64,000 bases of DNA, from positions 1,488,001-1,552,000 of the forward strand of contig PZJY01000003.1 of assembly GCA_031472005.1 (NCBI GenBank). The letters are read 5' to 3'. This document shows positions 12,661 through 25,201 of the stretch, piece after piece. Each line of letters begins with the position of its first letter. The first letter of the stretch is position 1. A program made the translations under genes and the position numbers. The stretch comes from Tetracladium setigerum. Lineage: Eukaryota > Ascomycota > Leotiomycetes > Helotiales. The notes beneath the pieces were generated by a model. The model saw nothing but the letters and a program-made list of their open reading frames with translations. It was not told the origin of the DNA and made no database searches.

Positions 12661-15508
12661 TTAACAAGACTTAGGCCCAAGAATCAACTAAAACGATGAT
12701 CATTCAATGCTGTAGAACAAGGGAATAAGGACAAGGCGAGGAAGGGAAAGGGAGGAGACTGGGGAGCATACTCAGCAAGTGAAGAGCAACGACAAAGTCC
12801 GGACGAGGGCCTACGAGAGAGTCACTGAGGAGAGACCAGGTTGAGAACATCAAACAACAGCGACTATTGGCTTTTGGCAAAGCGACTGCGTCATTCGCAA
12901 TCAAAGGGTTGTATTGTCTAGAACTGCTCAGGATATTTCAAGAACTGTGAGCAAGCCAGAACCATCGACTAACCCGTGTGATAGGGTAACAAGGAGACAG
13001 ACAAAGAGCAATGAGCATACATGTGGAATAAGACATACATCTGGTAATTGGGAGGAGAGCACGAATGCAAGAGGAGGAGGCAATGGTATGAGCTCCGGGG
13101 ACAAATCCACGTCTTACACAACAAGCAATAGCAACCAGGCTCCTATGACATCAAGAAGCAGGCCAACGGGAATACGATTAGGGACGATAGAATGGTATCA
13201 GCATACATAAGCTACTTGCGAGGCGGTGAGAAGATGTTCTTCAACTGGAAATCCATATGATTGAGGTTAAACGATGGCTATGATCGCCATCTGAGAAAGC
13301 ATCAAGTAAGTCCCGGTCAGAAGATTTCAACTACGCAGACGTAATCCGGGATTTCCATGGCTGTCAACTGATCGGAGAGGTATTCGGACGGGCGCTGTTG
13401 CCGACGGAAAATTCCGAACTTTGGACAACGACTACAGACACCCACACCCGTTTCCCACGACTTCTCCCCCACTACGTAAGATACAGTCCTAAGAGATGAA
13501 ACCAAGTATGCGAGGCTATTGCAAGTTCTCCTTGGGCGTTTTTCTGTGCTTAATTAAGATGCTGACATGTGGAATCTAGCGGAATTCGAATCTCGACAAC
13601 CATCAGATACGAGTCCTCGAGCAAGCCCTTACATCTACCAAGAGTCGGCATGCATTTTCAAGCATACAGAGATAACGTGAGTCTCTCTTGAGCATCAATC
13701 CTCCTTGGACATAATCGTTGTACCAATGCTGGCGTTGCGCAGAAACCGACGACCAACTGCTCGAGATACCCTAACCCTACGAAACAAATCCCCATACATA
13801 TTCACCCCGATACCCGATACATGATACGACAGCATAGACAGCATAGTAGCTTGCGATACAGTCCATTAACTTCTATACGAACCCGCCGGGTCGGAGCGTG
13901 TTGGGTATAATTGAGGCATTGCGGTGCTGTCAGGCGAAGCGTAGAATGGAATAAAAATATTGCTCGTCCAACTTTCACACACGTTCAACGAGATCATACA
14001 CTGACACTGGCCTGAATCTAAAAGAAAGTGTTCTTCTACGCTGCTCAATGATCTACATGGGGAAAATATGGCATATGGAAGCCAAAAAGAGATACAAAGA
14101 TATACACATATGAAGCAACAAGGCACAAAGTTCAATCAATACTGCCACGAAAGGCGACATGGAATGTATCCTGTCACACAGCTTCCAGCAACAAATGCTA
14201 GCCAAGTGATAGCGCTCGCTGACTCACTGAGATGTCTATTCGGGTCATAATTTAGCGGATGACGGAAAGCAGAGGAGATGAAGTGCTGAAAGCGTAATGC
14301 TTCCTTGCCTCACTCGGAACCAGACTTCACACTTGGTACTAGTGGATTGAGTTTACTTCTACGGTCCGTGTTGCATATCTTTAAGACCACTTGCAATAAC
14401 CAGAGTGCGAACATTTTAAGTGACTATGTGGGAGGGCGACACTTCGCCTAACGAGGAGAATATGGCATAGCTGCAAACTTGAAATAGCAATAGCTGAACA
14501 GCAAACTACCTACTCAACGTCCTTGCCACTCATACTGCAGTGGAAAGCTGCAAAATTTTGCACGTATGAGCAGACTCATGTGTACATCATGGAAAGAGGG
14601 ACAAAGCATATCCGGTTTTGAGAAAGAATCCCTTCTTTCTCTGTACTTTTCAAGCCAAAATATCAACATACGCTCAGCAACACCATGTCTCTTTTACTTC
14701 TTCCTCTCTCTGCCGTCTATACACCCATCCGATCCCTATCTGCGTACTTTGCTAAAGGGTTTCTATGAGGAGATGACGGAAAGTACTTTTACATGCACTT
14801 GCAAACAAAACGCAAATTCTACCTTTAGCGTCAGGAGGGCTCTGCCCATATCCCCTCAGCCCTTCATACTTTCAAACTTGATTCTACAGTTGAATAAAAA
14901 CTCCTGCAGACCAGCTTTCTGGCCAGTACCATTCTGACGAGTCTCAAGCCCTACTCTTGATGCCCTCCCACACTTTGGATGTACTATACCTGGGAAGACT
15001 GCCGCCGCCGCATAGACATGGTATCCTTTCTCATGTATACCAGATAAAATATTACTATTAACCCATTAGCTGTAATAACAACTAAAGTCTCATTTTTGCC
15101 AGCCTTTTGAGGATGTCGAGGGTTGTTGAGAGAATACCTAGGTTGGTCAATAGCCAAAGAAAATAGGCAGCAGAATAGAACGGTGCACCATATACGACGT
15201 ACAGTACATGTTCCAGATCAGATAGATCCTGAATGACTCACCAGGACAGTGAATTCTGACGTTAAACTGTTCGTTGTGACTAACTTATCACATATTCACG
15301 GTTCGGAAAGTGCTTCGAAGTTCACAGGAGGTCAATTTTAGGTTCTTCGGCTGCCAGACTGCTGTCCCACCCTGTCGGAACGGGGACAAAGGATGCCGAC
15401 AGCTCCCAAGCTACCAGCTCGCAGAATCGCCAACCCAACATACAACATCACATTGACCATTTGCAAAAGACAATCTTTCCCTTTCGCTGAACTACACTCT
15501 ACCCTCAA
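12661..15508. other. Large gene-free spacer
   Basis: Nearly 3 kb between the Mei2 leader and SEC15. Only short unrelated open frames are visible (for example 14566-14937 on the plus strand), without recognisable motifs or supporting splice structure. No tRNA or repeat was recognised. Confidence 0.45.
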
Positions 15509-18337
15509 ATGCCCCCCAGAAGGCAACTCCAATATGATGACTACAGAGTTGCTGTGCAACAAGTACACCTTCCCCAAACCACTCTCTCTAAGGCAGCTAC
15601 TGACAGGTACAGGTTATCCTCGCCTCCTCTGATGCAGACTACCTCGATCAACTGATTCCTGCCCTCAAAGATGCCACCCTCTCCAACCGAACCCAGGGAC
15701 TTATGCAAAGCTTCGCACACTACGCAGAGGATCGCGAGCAAGATATCGAGCGGATAGGTCTTACGAAACACGACGAGTTCCTGAACTCCGTCAACCAGCT
15801 TCAAAATGTACGACAGGGCACCGTGGCGCTCACCGCAGAGATTCTCGATCTGAATCAATCCATACAGACCAGCACCGAGAAACTGGCTGCTCAGAAGGAA
15901 GCCCTTGTGGATGTGAAAGCTATCGGTCAAAATGTTAAGGAGGCATCCCAGGCGCTCCAAAATTCGTTGACGATCCTACATTCCGTCAATCAGGCACACA
16001 ATCTGGTCAAGAACAAGCAATATTACGGGGGATTGAAGGCGCTAGATGATTTACAAAACGAATACTTGATTCCTACGATCCAAAACAAGTATGCTACGCA
16101 GCACAAACTCGCAGATATTATACAAAAGTCGATACCAGCGTCGCAGAAATCAGTCTCAGAATCAGTCATGGCGGACCTCAACCAATGGCTTTTCAGAATC
16201 AGGGAAACATCGCAGTTCTTGGGTGAGGTTGCGTTCTACCACACTGCTCTCCGGCGAACCAGGCAGAAGGAGAGAATGGAATCAAATGCCTACCTAAGGA
16301 ATTTCAAACTCAATTCAGCCATCGAACTGGTGTTTGACGAGAGCGAGGATTTTGATGTTTTGGACAACGATGAATTGGCTGTAGATTTCTCTCCTTTGTT
16401 CGAGTGTATGCATATCCAGGAGGCCCTGGGCCAGAGCGAGAAGTTCAGAATAGAGTATGCTGCAACTCGGAGACAGCAGAAAGACTTGTTGATTCCTTCT
16501 TCGGTGAGTTTGAAGGAGGATGAGGTGGATGAGACTGGTCAGGCACTACCTGGCGATGACAATAATTTGAGTAGTTTGCTCGAGGGAATTGCTGGCTTTG
16601 CAATTATTGAGAAAGCTACTATGCGGAGAGCGCACAATCTTAGATCGCCTGTCGATGTGAGTCCTTTTCTTCCTGAATTTAGCCCAATTGCTGACCAGAA
16701 CAGGTCGACGAGCTGTGGGATTCTATGTGTCAAAGTGCTATCACCTTAATCTCGAAGGCTCTTGATACCGTCGATAATGCAGAGGCCATACTTAAGATCA
16801 AGGGAGCTGTGGCTCTCTTCATTCAAACCATGGATGTGAGTGGCGTCAAACTTGATATCAAAGTGCTCGCTAATACCTTCAAAGGGCTGGGGATATTCAG
16901 TTTCCTCTCTTGACAATTTCCTCCTTGTGCTGTTCGAGAAATATGCCGAATTGCTCAAGCGGAGATTCAGTGATGACTTTCAAGAAATCGTTGGAACAGA
17001 TGATTACATGCCCATGCCTATTGCCAATCTTGATGAGTATGACAAGGTAGTCAACGTCAGTTGGTACGATCCAGACAAGGCTAGAGAGAAGCTTTCGTAT
17101 GTACCTTGGCGCCTAGCGATAATATTTGTACTAACCACATTGCTAGCTTCCCTTGCGTTTTGCCTTTCTCCCAAATGTACCCATTATGTTGCATCGACAT
17201 CCGAAATTTTCTCAATCAGTTCTACTTCTTCTCTGACGACCATTTTCAACATCCAAACATCATTGATGACACCCTTAAAAAGGTACATTCCCCCTCCTGG
17301 CCTAATCTGACCTGCAGACTGACACATTTTACAGTCACTAGATGAGCTTCTCTCTGACAAAGTCTGCAAATCACTTGTGGAAAGTCTCAGCTCTCAGTAT
17401 TTGGGTCAGATAGTGCAGATTCTGATCAACCTTGAGCACTTCGAGACTGCTTGCCGAGAATTAGAACAACTTCTAATTGCAGCACGATCCTCTTCATCCG
17501 CTGGCGGGCCAATCGTGCTCAGAGCCACCGAAGAGTTCGCGAGCAACAAGAAGACGGCTGAAAAGAGAATTTTTGAGGTGGTCAACTCTAAGATTGATGA
17601 CCTGGTTGAAACGGCGGAATATGACTGGTACCTACCTTTCCTCCACATCTCAAAAATAACTTGACTAATTTTGGCTTCAGGATGGCTACAACCCTTGAAA
17701 AGGAGCCAAGTAATTACATGCAAACCCTCACCAACTACCTCCAAAATATCATGTCTTCCACCCTGCTTGGCCTCCCTCGCGAGATCAAAGATTTCATCTA
17801 CTTTGATGCTCTTTCGCATGCAGCCCAAGCGGTTCTTGTACGTTACTTCACACCCCTCATCCTCCCCGCCACATACTAATATGTCCACAGGCTCTTCCAT
17901 TGTCCCCGACCACCACAAAAATAAACCCCAATGGTGTCGCTGCCCTCGCAATAGATGTCGCTTTCCTATCTAAATTTGTCTCGTCTCTCGACAATGCAGC
18001 GATTCTCGAACAGAATCTTGACGAGCTCCAACAAACTGTAAGTCATCTATCACAAACATATCCACCTGCAATCTGTCTTTCAGCTCCCTTTTCAACAACA
18101 ACAAAAGTTGCCATTTAGAACTAGAATTTCAACTGATAGTCGTTCCACTAGATACTACTAATGCAAACTGAAAACCCCGACGAATTCTACGACATCTCCA
18201 TCCGTAACAAGAAGTTCGGTCTGGTAAACGCGCAAAATGGAGCAGAACTGTTGAATAAGCTCACGCGTTCGGTTCAGTCCCCGACAAGAGCGACAGATCG
18301 ATTGGCTGGATTTTCATCTAGATTTGGAAGAGGCTGA
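15509..18337 (+). CDS. SEC15: Exocyst complex subunit Sec15
   Basis: Nine exons: 15509-15562, 15613-16656, 16704-16835, 16885-17096, 17147-17282, 17335-17627, 17681-17837, 17891-18037 and 18152-18337; 786 aa, matching fungal Sec15. Sec15 is the exocyst subunit that binds the Rab GTPase Sec4 and links secretory vesicles to the plasma membrane. Recognisable stretches are SSDADYLDQLIPALKDATL and NRTQGLMQSFAHYAEDREQD near the N-terminus, GYSVSSLDNFLLVLFEKYAE with RRFSDDFQEIVGTDDYMPM in the middle, and the C-terminal ENPDEFYDISIRNKKFG. The first exon is short (54 nt), and its intron could end six bases earlier (15607) with two extra residues. The ATG at 15509 gives the expected MPPRRQLQYDDYRVAVQQ start. 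Confidence 0.92.
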
Positions 18338-19215
18338 AGGAAGCACGCATATCTCTGCGATGGAGTAAAAATCTCGAAAATTGCTGCGACAAGGGCTGGC
18401 TGCTGCTGAATACTAGAAAACGGCCAAAAGCACTCAAGCCGTGGTTAGCAGGGCAGATTCAAGCTCGAGTTTTCGGCTTGGACGAAGGGTTTAAGCTTGC
18501 TCGGAAAGAAAAAGGAGCAGGCAATGCTCCACTTGGTGGATTTGCATCCACCCCTCCGGGTAAGAGCTCGAAAAAATGACACTCGACTCTACTGCCAACG
18601 GGGCTGGAGGTAATAAAGGAGTCGCCCAGTTAAGCAGCTATGCGAATCGCAAAGATACATAAAACATTCATCAGCTAGGTATCTAGGTAGGAGGTGTATG
18701 TAGGATAGAGTCTCTCGAAGCTCAGACAAATGACAGGACCACTCCGGCGAATATTGTCAAGAGTAATCTTGTGGAAGTATAGATAGGTTCATTAGATGAG
18801 AAAGAAAGAATTCTACTATCTACCATACCAAAGCGCCTTCTACCGGCTTCATTGATTTACCAAGTAGGTACCTGCTGTAGCCAAACACTCACTTCAGGTG
18901 CTCCTCCCTGTCGACGGTCAAGCGAAAAAGAAAAAAAATCACGAAGAGGTCAAATTTAAGAATTTTTCCATCTTCTCTTCCATCACTTTGAAACAACGGG
19001 AAAAAATGTCAAACAACCCCTTCAAAACAGTAAACGAAAATTCATCATTGTGGCCAAGGCTTATTCCATTTTCAAACCATCATCGCATAGCATAACATAA
19101 CAATTTAGGGGGTGTACCATGGCAGTTATTCTGCCAGCCAATTCAACTCCAAACCCTAAAATATCCACAGCCCCTTCCCTTGCACAAACTCCTCTACAGA
19201 ACGATGGACAAGTGT
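18338..19215. other. Convergent spacer SEC15/HAPE
   Basis: Trailers of two convergent genes. Nothing with coding character or repeat structure was recognised. Confidence 0.45.
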
Positions 19216-20501
19216 TTAGCCAACTTCATAATCACGCTCCCCGTCAGCATCGGCGTCTCCTTCACCACCACCGTCGTGGCGAGCGTAACCTTGATGCCCT
19301 GGATCTTGACCTACGGAAGGATCTTGAGAGCGTTGTTGGGGAACACCCGGGTGCATGTACTGTGGGAGGAGGAGAGTAAGTCAGTTGGTAGCCCTATGAA
19401 TAGAATATATTATGCAATGCATACCTGTTGTTGCTGGTCCATCGGTGGATAACCATAGATGGCATCCATGTTACTAGGATACATCTGCTGACCTGGTGCA
19501 TACTGTGCTGCTCCTGGCTGAACCTGCGAGTTGTAGATATCTTGTGGAACAGGTTGTCTTCCATCATTGTAAGCGCCTGGCATTCCAGGGTGTCCCATGT
19601 TTCCGTAATCAGGTGGTGGCATGGTATTGTGACCTGGGTGGCCACCAGCTTGTTGTGGGATATTTTGGGGAGGCAATTGTGTGCCAGCTGGGACAGCGGC
19701 AGGAGCTTGGGTTGTGCGCTTCTGTGTGGCCTCCTCCCTGGGGACGATATCGATGAGGAAGTCAAACATGTCTGATTTCGCCAGCGCGCAGGCAATGTCA
19801 GATCGTTGCAGTGTGCGGCGCTTGTTCTCCTCGGCGTGGATCCACGCGCGCATCGTCAGTTCAGTGATGAAGATATCGCAACCCTTGGCGAAGAGTATTG
19901 GGGCTTCAGCTGAAATCATCTTGACGTCGGGATCGGCCTTCATGACTTTCTTGATGCGAGCGAGGGGAAGTTGGTGCAGTTTATAGTCGTGGGTCTCGTT
20001 TTCAAGATGATTGATAACGTGCTGCCAGTAGGTGGTTAGGATGTCTTTATAATTGCCGTGGAGACCTTGGTTGACCTGTATTCAATTGTTAGCAGATGCG
20101 CAGAAGCTGGCCGATGAGGGGTATTTTCGTACGTTTGCCCAGGCACCGGTATAGAAATCTGCAACGGGAGCATATCCTTGACCTGCGAGCTGTTTGTTCA
20201 GTCAGTCCTCGTTCATGTAGGAGTGATTGAGCTTCTCTCTACTCTCAAGTTGTACATACCGAAGCACTAGCACCTAAACAGCGCCAAAATTAGCCAATGG
20301 ATCCCCAATCGAAAGGTCGCATCGCAGCGCATTGCAGCTGTTTGTCGTGTTGCCAAACAAGAGCTATTGACTGGTCTGCGAGTTGAGGGAGGGAGGGAGG
20401 TACCTACCATAATGACCGCCATGATTGGTATCATATACCGGTTGTGCTGGGCGCTGCTGTTGCTGGCCATGGGACGAGGAGGGTGGGTTTTGGGAATCCA
20501 T
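19216..20501 (-). CDS. hapE: CCAAT-binding factor subunit HapE/Hap5 (NF-YC)
   Basis: Five exons: 20501-20408, 20273-20260, 20189-20133, 20075-19425 and 19359-19216; 319 aa. HapE pairs with HapC through a histone fold and, with HapB, binds CCAAT promoter boxes in the nucleus. The fold is clear: WQHVINHLENETHDYKLHQL, LARIKKVMKADPDVKMISAE, APILFAKGCDIFITELTMRA, RRTLQRSDIACALAKSDMFD, then FLIDIVPR. N- and C-terminal regions are Gln/Pro/Gly-rich. The second exon is a 14-nt microexon coding most of GASAS; without it the frame breaks. The last exon (YMHPGVPQQRSQDP...) uses the acceptor at 19360; a nearer AG at 19394 gives an unlikely basic tail. Confidence 0.93.
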
Positions 20502-22656
20502 AATTGCGAGTCGACGTGTGCCCTACCCTGGGGTGAAAGGCTTTCGTTCGGTTGGCAGAATGGAGGCAAGTGAATGCCGACGTGGATGGTGGGAGAGGCG
20601 ATGCGATGGGAAGTGGGTGGTGGGTGAATGAGGATGTCGCTGCCGTTGTCGAAGAAGGAAAACACGCGGGCGCCGGAAGCTGACAGTCCGGCAGAGCAGA
20701 GGGAGGGAACGTGACCCGATGAAAGCGAGAAGAGAAGCTGGCAGCAGCAGCAGTCGGATGAAGGTATCACCAACTTTTGCGACGGCGACTCTGTTTGCGC
20801 CGACGAGGTCAGTTTGTTGACAATTCGGGGGCGATGAGGTATCTGATTGGTGGGTGGAGGGAGCTTTCGAGGTGAGCTGGTGATTGGGGCGGGCGGGTTT
20901 TGGGTCAGCGGGGAAGGTGGAAGGGAAGAAGCGACGAAAAGTGAGAGGTGAGAGGTTGAAGGAGACCCGAGGAAATGGAACAACAATGGAATGAATGGAA
21001 TGATGTGATATGATGGAAATAAAGAGATCAGCAAACGAACCAGTGAAGTGACTCGTCCCTTCACCACCACAATAATCTCCGCAAAGATGCAACAGAAGAT
21101 CCAATAGATAGATACCAATCGACACAAATCAAATGGCTGCTGCTGCGAATCAACACCAATCAACACCAATCAACCGCAACAAAAGAGCAGCACGAGAAGA
21201 CCAAGGAAGATGCGACGAATGCAATAATGTACTCGTACCTGAGCAGCGGCGTCCTATGAGGAAAGAGAGAAAGAGAGAGACTAACGGTACTGGTACTTGG
21301 TCTGTACTCTGATGAGACTGAAACTACTCTGGCTGGTTCAGAGACAAAGCAACAACGAAATACAAATGGATGGATGGATAGATGGATGGACAGGAGTGGA
21401 TGAGCAGCCAGTGGAGCGGCGGAGGACGGGCATCAACTATTATATGGACGAGATTTACATTTTTTGTTCATCGGTAAGATTGGGCAGCAGTAACAACAAC
21501 CGCAACAGCAAGCAACAGCAGCAGAGCAGCGAGCTACTGTAGCATCGAGCAGCATCACAGAACTTGATGGGTGTGGGGATGCGTTGTTCGTCCATGATGC
21601 CATGCCATGCCACCACCACCACCACATCCTGCATCCTCTCTCTCCCATGTCCAGATCAGCCAGATCCCAACTTCGCGGTCCTCGAAACGGCCGTGGCATC
21701 CAGCTGTCGACCGTAAGGCTGTCGACCCGGCGAATCAGCGCGAGCCCGTCGAAAGCCTTCGCTCCCGGGGAAAGGTTTCTTTCATGCACCAAATCATCAT
21801 TGTCTTGTCCGTTGTCTGCGAGTCCTTCTGGGAACACTTGACCGACATTTGGGCCCAGCTTCGAGATCGGTGAAAATTCAAAGAGGCTGTGCCGATCGCT
21901 GCTTCAAATCTATTTGCGGCCGAATCTTTTCTCTACTCGTGTTCTATTTCAAGAATCAGTGAAATTGTTGAAAAGATCTTGCTAATTTGGTCTCGCTCAT
22001 CGAGATCTTAGTATCATTGTTAAGGCGGCTACTATGAACTCGGATCTTTTTGGGAACTGCCTGATTATTGGCAAAGAAAAGAGAAAGAAAAAGAAGTCAA
22101 GTCTTGAGAATGCGTGTATCTAATATCCTTCACTATATCAATTTCTCGCTTTTATTTCTACCTCTAGCAATCGGTCGGCTCGGTAGCTACTCTTTTCAAT
22201 AGGTAATCTAACATATTAGCTACTAGGCTCTTCCGGAATCTACAAAATAGACTTGATGCCTGGCTTCGTACACCACCTATACACTTCATCGAATCTCAAA
22301 CAAAATAGGTATAATAGAGAAGAGCAGGTCAAGTGGCAGCTTGAAACAGTTGTGGAAAAACCGTGCAAATGCGCTTGATATTGACAACCACGTGATATAC
22401 ACTTTACAAAAGGCTAACTTTTTTGAACTCGAAAGTTCATAAGGAAAAGGCGATGTCTGATTTCCCAACTAACGATAAATTCTTCGAATCTTCCCACTGT
22501 CAATATCACAGATACATCGACTGGAAATATGGAGTGGCTCAGGTAATGTCACCTGACCTGCCAAGTACTGCTTGGCAGTGGACCCCACCGCTCATGGTAA
22601 CTTTTTTTTCTTGAGCTTCAACCTTCTTCTTCCCCAAACACACCTCTCGACACAAC
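20502..22656. other. Divergent spacer HAPE/FCF2
   Basis: A 2.1-kb shared upstream region. A 300-codon minus-strand frame (21169-20267) overlaps the HapE start in another frame and is Ser/Pro-rich CT-tract sequence, probably leader. Short runs include a GATG/GATA tract at about 21367-21390, CAACAG-type repeats near 21490-21530 and (CCA)n near 21607-21622. Confidence 0.45.
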
Positions 22657-23561
22657 ATGGCGGAAGACAACTTCTCAGACGAGCAGCTCCGCCAGCTTCT
22701 AAAGGATGCCGAAGAGCGCCTGAAGAGCAAGAGGAAGGCCCCTCTGCAACTCCAAGACAGGTAACACCTACCAAACACTCACGCAATTGCTTTCGCTAAC
22801 ATCTTACCAGAATACCAACGATCAGCTCGGGCAAGGTCACCAAGTCGTATATCGCCGGGTCAAACAAAGGCTCTCACATCGATACTTCACTTCTCGTACG
22901 ACCTGAAGATAGAAAGCTCGCGAGCGTCGTCAGAAAGGTTGAGGACCCCATTGCCGTCAAGGCCAGAGCTGCAGAAGTATGCATCCACCTCTCTTTTTGT
23001 TTCCATGTTGCACAACCTTCAATGATGAAAATTATACAATTTTTACGTGACGTAGATCGTGATCCCGTCTTGGGATCATCCTGCACCAAATGATGTTCTA
23101 ATTCATAGTTACGCTGAGAAGTCTTTCAAATTTCAAATTTCACCTGAATGGCCTTGGTGATCACAGCTAACAAGGAAATCCAGGAAAAGAAAGCGACTGC
23201 CGGCTCCGACTGGTACAATCTACCCAAGACGAACTTGACGCCTGAGCTCAAGCGTGATTTGCAACTTCTTCGCATGCGAGACACCATCGATCCTAAGCGA
23301 TTTTACAAGAAAGACAACAAGAAGCCACACATTCCAGAGTACTCACAGGTTGGCACGATCATCCAAGGCCCAACCGAGTACTTCAGTGCTCGCTTGTCCA
23401 ACAAAGATCGGAAACGAACTTTCGTCGAGGAGGTCATGGCTGGCGAAATCTCTTCTGGTCGATTCAAGTCCAAGTACAACTCGATCCAAGAGGCAAAGAC
23501 AAGTGGGAAGAAGGCACACTACAAGAAGATGTCTGCCTTACGAAAGGGATCCTACCGTTGA
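22657..23561 (+). CDS. FCF2: rRNA-processing protein Fcf2
   Basis: Three exons: 22657-22760, 22811-22976 and 23175-23561; 218 aa. Fcf2 is a nucleolar factor needed for early 18S rRNA processing (sites A0-A2) in the small-subunit processome. The C-terminal Fcf2 domain is plain: TAGSDWYNLPKTNLTPELKR, DLQLLRMRDTIDPKRFYKKD, FVEEVMAGEISSGRFKSKYN and a final KKAHYKKMSALRKGS. The N-terminus is charged and probably helical. The second intron (198 nt) is long for this window. Its acceptor is uncertain: AAG at 23172-23174 keeps phase, while the stronger CACAG just upstream does not. It is convergent with the PNP gene, with only 82 bases between stops. Confidence 0.88.
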
Positions 23562-23643
23562 TGGATTGTGTTCTATGGTCCAATTCACACAATGTGTTTT
23601 GACAGCACAATCATTCATATCTATTCTGATCGACACAACCATC

Positions 23644-24921
23644 TTACTTTCTGGTTCCAACAGTCTCCACGATCTGGACGATCAATCGCTGGAAACAAAT
23701 TAGCTCGGTCACACATCTTGAGAGGGCGAACATACCTTTATCTCCTCGGCTGCATGCTTGCTGGCCTCCAAAACCTCCTCATGATTTGCCTTGCCTTGCT
23801 CCAGAGCCTTTTCCATAGCTTCCTCGCTAGCCGAAGCAAAGCTCTCATCGTTGCCCTTTGGTCCTGGGTCCAATACAGCATTGTTGGTTACAAGACTCAT
23901 TGCTAGTACCTTGATACCAGAGTGCCTGGCCACAAGGAGTTCCGGTACCGTCGACATTCCGACGAGGTCGGCTCCAAGGATTGATAGCATCCGGCACTCT
24001 GCTCTCGTTTCATAACTAAAGCTGTTAGCAGGCGATGTGATCATGACATCCGGGTACATACTTTGGTCCACCGACAAAAGCGTAGACTCCCTCGTGGAGT
24101 GACATTGTCTTCGATCCTTCTTTTGAGACCTCTTTCCAGGCTAAGTGTGCTGTGCGACGGAGATCAAGGTCGTATGCATCAGACAAGGCAAGGAACCGAG
24201 GACCAAGCTCGTCGATATTGGGGCCTCGAAGTGGGTTGACTCCAGCGAGTCCGGGAAAGTTGATATGCTATCACTATCAGTCTTCGATCACCCACAGAGG
24301 AGGCATGCATCCATACATCATGTAAGACTACAACATCTCCAACCTTGTACTTGGGGTTCAATCCCCCAGCAGCGTTGGTAACTATTGATGATCAGTGATG
24401 TTGCTTCAAACTTTCCTCCACACTGACCTATGAGGGTTTTGATGCCCAAACCGCACAGTACTCGCACAGGGAAGGTTGCAGTTTGCAACTCGTTTCCTTC
24501 ATAAAGACTACGAAAGGGTACATTAACTCTGCAATTACTTCAGGCTTGCTCTCTTACTGTGCTCGGCCGTTCATCAGAACAGTTGGAATCCTTGAAGGAC
24601 CAACATAGCCAAAGACCAATTTGCCAGCATGTCCGGGAACTACACAGATAAGACGGTTAGCTTTCCAAACCAATAAAGAAATCTCCTCAACACACAGTCC
24701 CCATGCATAGTGAGCTTTGCCTTGTGAAACATACCAGTACTAATAGGAAACCCTTTCACCGCTCCATATGATACCTCAGTCCTAGGCTCTTGGATGGCCT
24801 GCTCCAATGAGGACAAGCCAGAGCCTCCAATAATCCCAAATGCGGGCTTGAACCCCTCAGGAAGCAATGCCTGCAAAGTTGCTACTGCCTCTGTAATACT
24901 CTGATATGTAACTGACGCCAT
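23644..24921 (-). CDS. PNP1: Purine nucleoside phosphorylase
   Basis: Seven exons: 24921-24735, 24639-24558, 24507-24428, 24381-24317, 24267-24062, 24015-23736 and 23688-23644; 314 aa. The enzyme splits inosine or guanosine with phosphate into base and ribose 1-phosphate in purine salvage. Family motifs in order: FGIIGGSGL (phosphate loop), STVPGHAGKLVFGY, MNGRAHLYEGN, VTNAAGGLNP, the active-site region GVYAFVGGPNYETRAECRML, and LGADLVGMSTVPE with SLVTNNAVLDPG. The final 15-codon exon (RLIVQIVETVGTRK) is reached by a 47-nt intron; reading through instead gives CSPSQDV and a stop at 23709. All seven exons join in phase. Confidence 0.93.
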
Positions 24922-25201
24922 GTTGGTTGTAGGATAGAACTGATGGATGAAGAGTACAAAGTTAGAGAAAACAAAATTTGTTATAAAGATGAACCAAAAC
25001 TTCCCAACTGCTTGTTATGGAAAACGAGGAGCTTTGGTTTTCGTCCGAAGAACGAAGTGAGTGCTTCAGTGGGATTTCCGTGTCGGATACCGCCGGCGCC
25101 AAGGGCCGATAAAAATATGTCTTGGCTCAGTGGTGAGAAGAGCCTCTTCGTTAGGTACCTCAAGTTCAAGGTGGATCAGACATTATTCACAGCATATCAC
25201 A

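Noticed and set aside
13561..13620. tRNA-like TTCGAATC motif
   Set aside because: Flanking bases do not form a T stem or acceptor stem.
14566..14937. 123-codon plus-strand ORF
   Set aside because: No domain and composition like the surrounding spacer.
20267..21169. 300-codon minus-strand ORF
   Set aside because: Ser/Pro-rich CT-tract translation that overlaps the HapE first exon and microexon in another frame; no motif.
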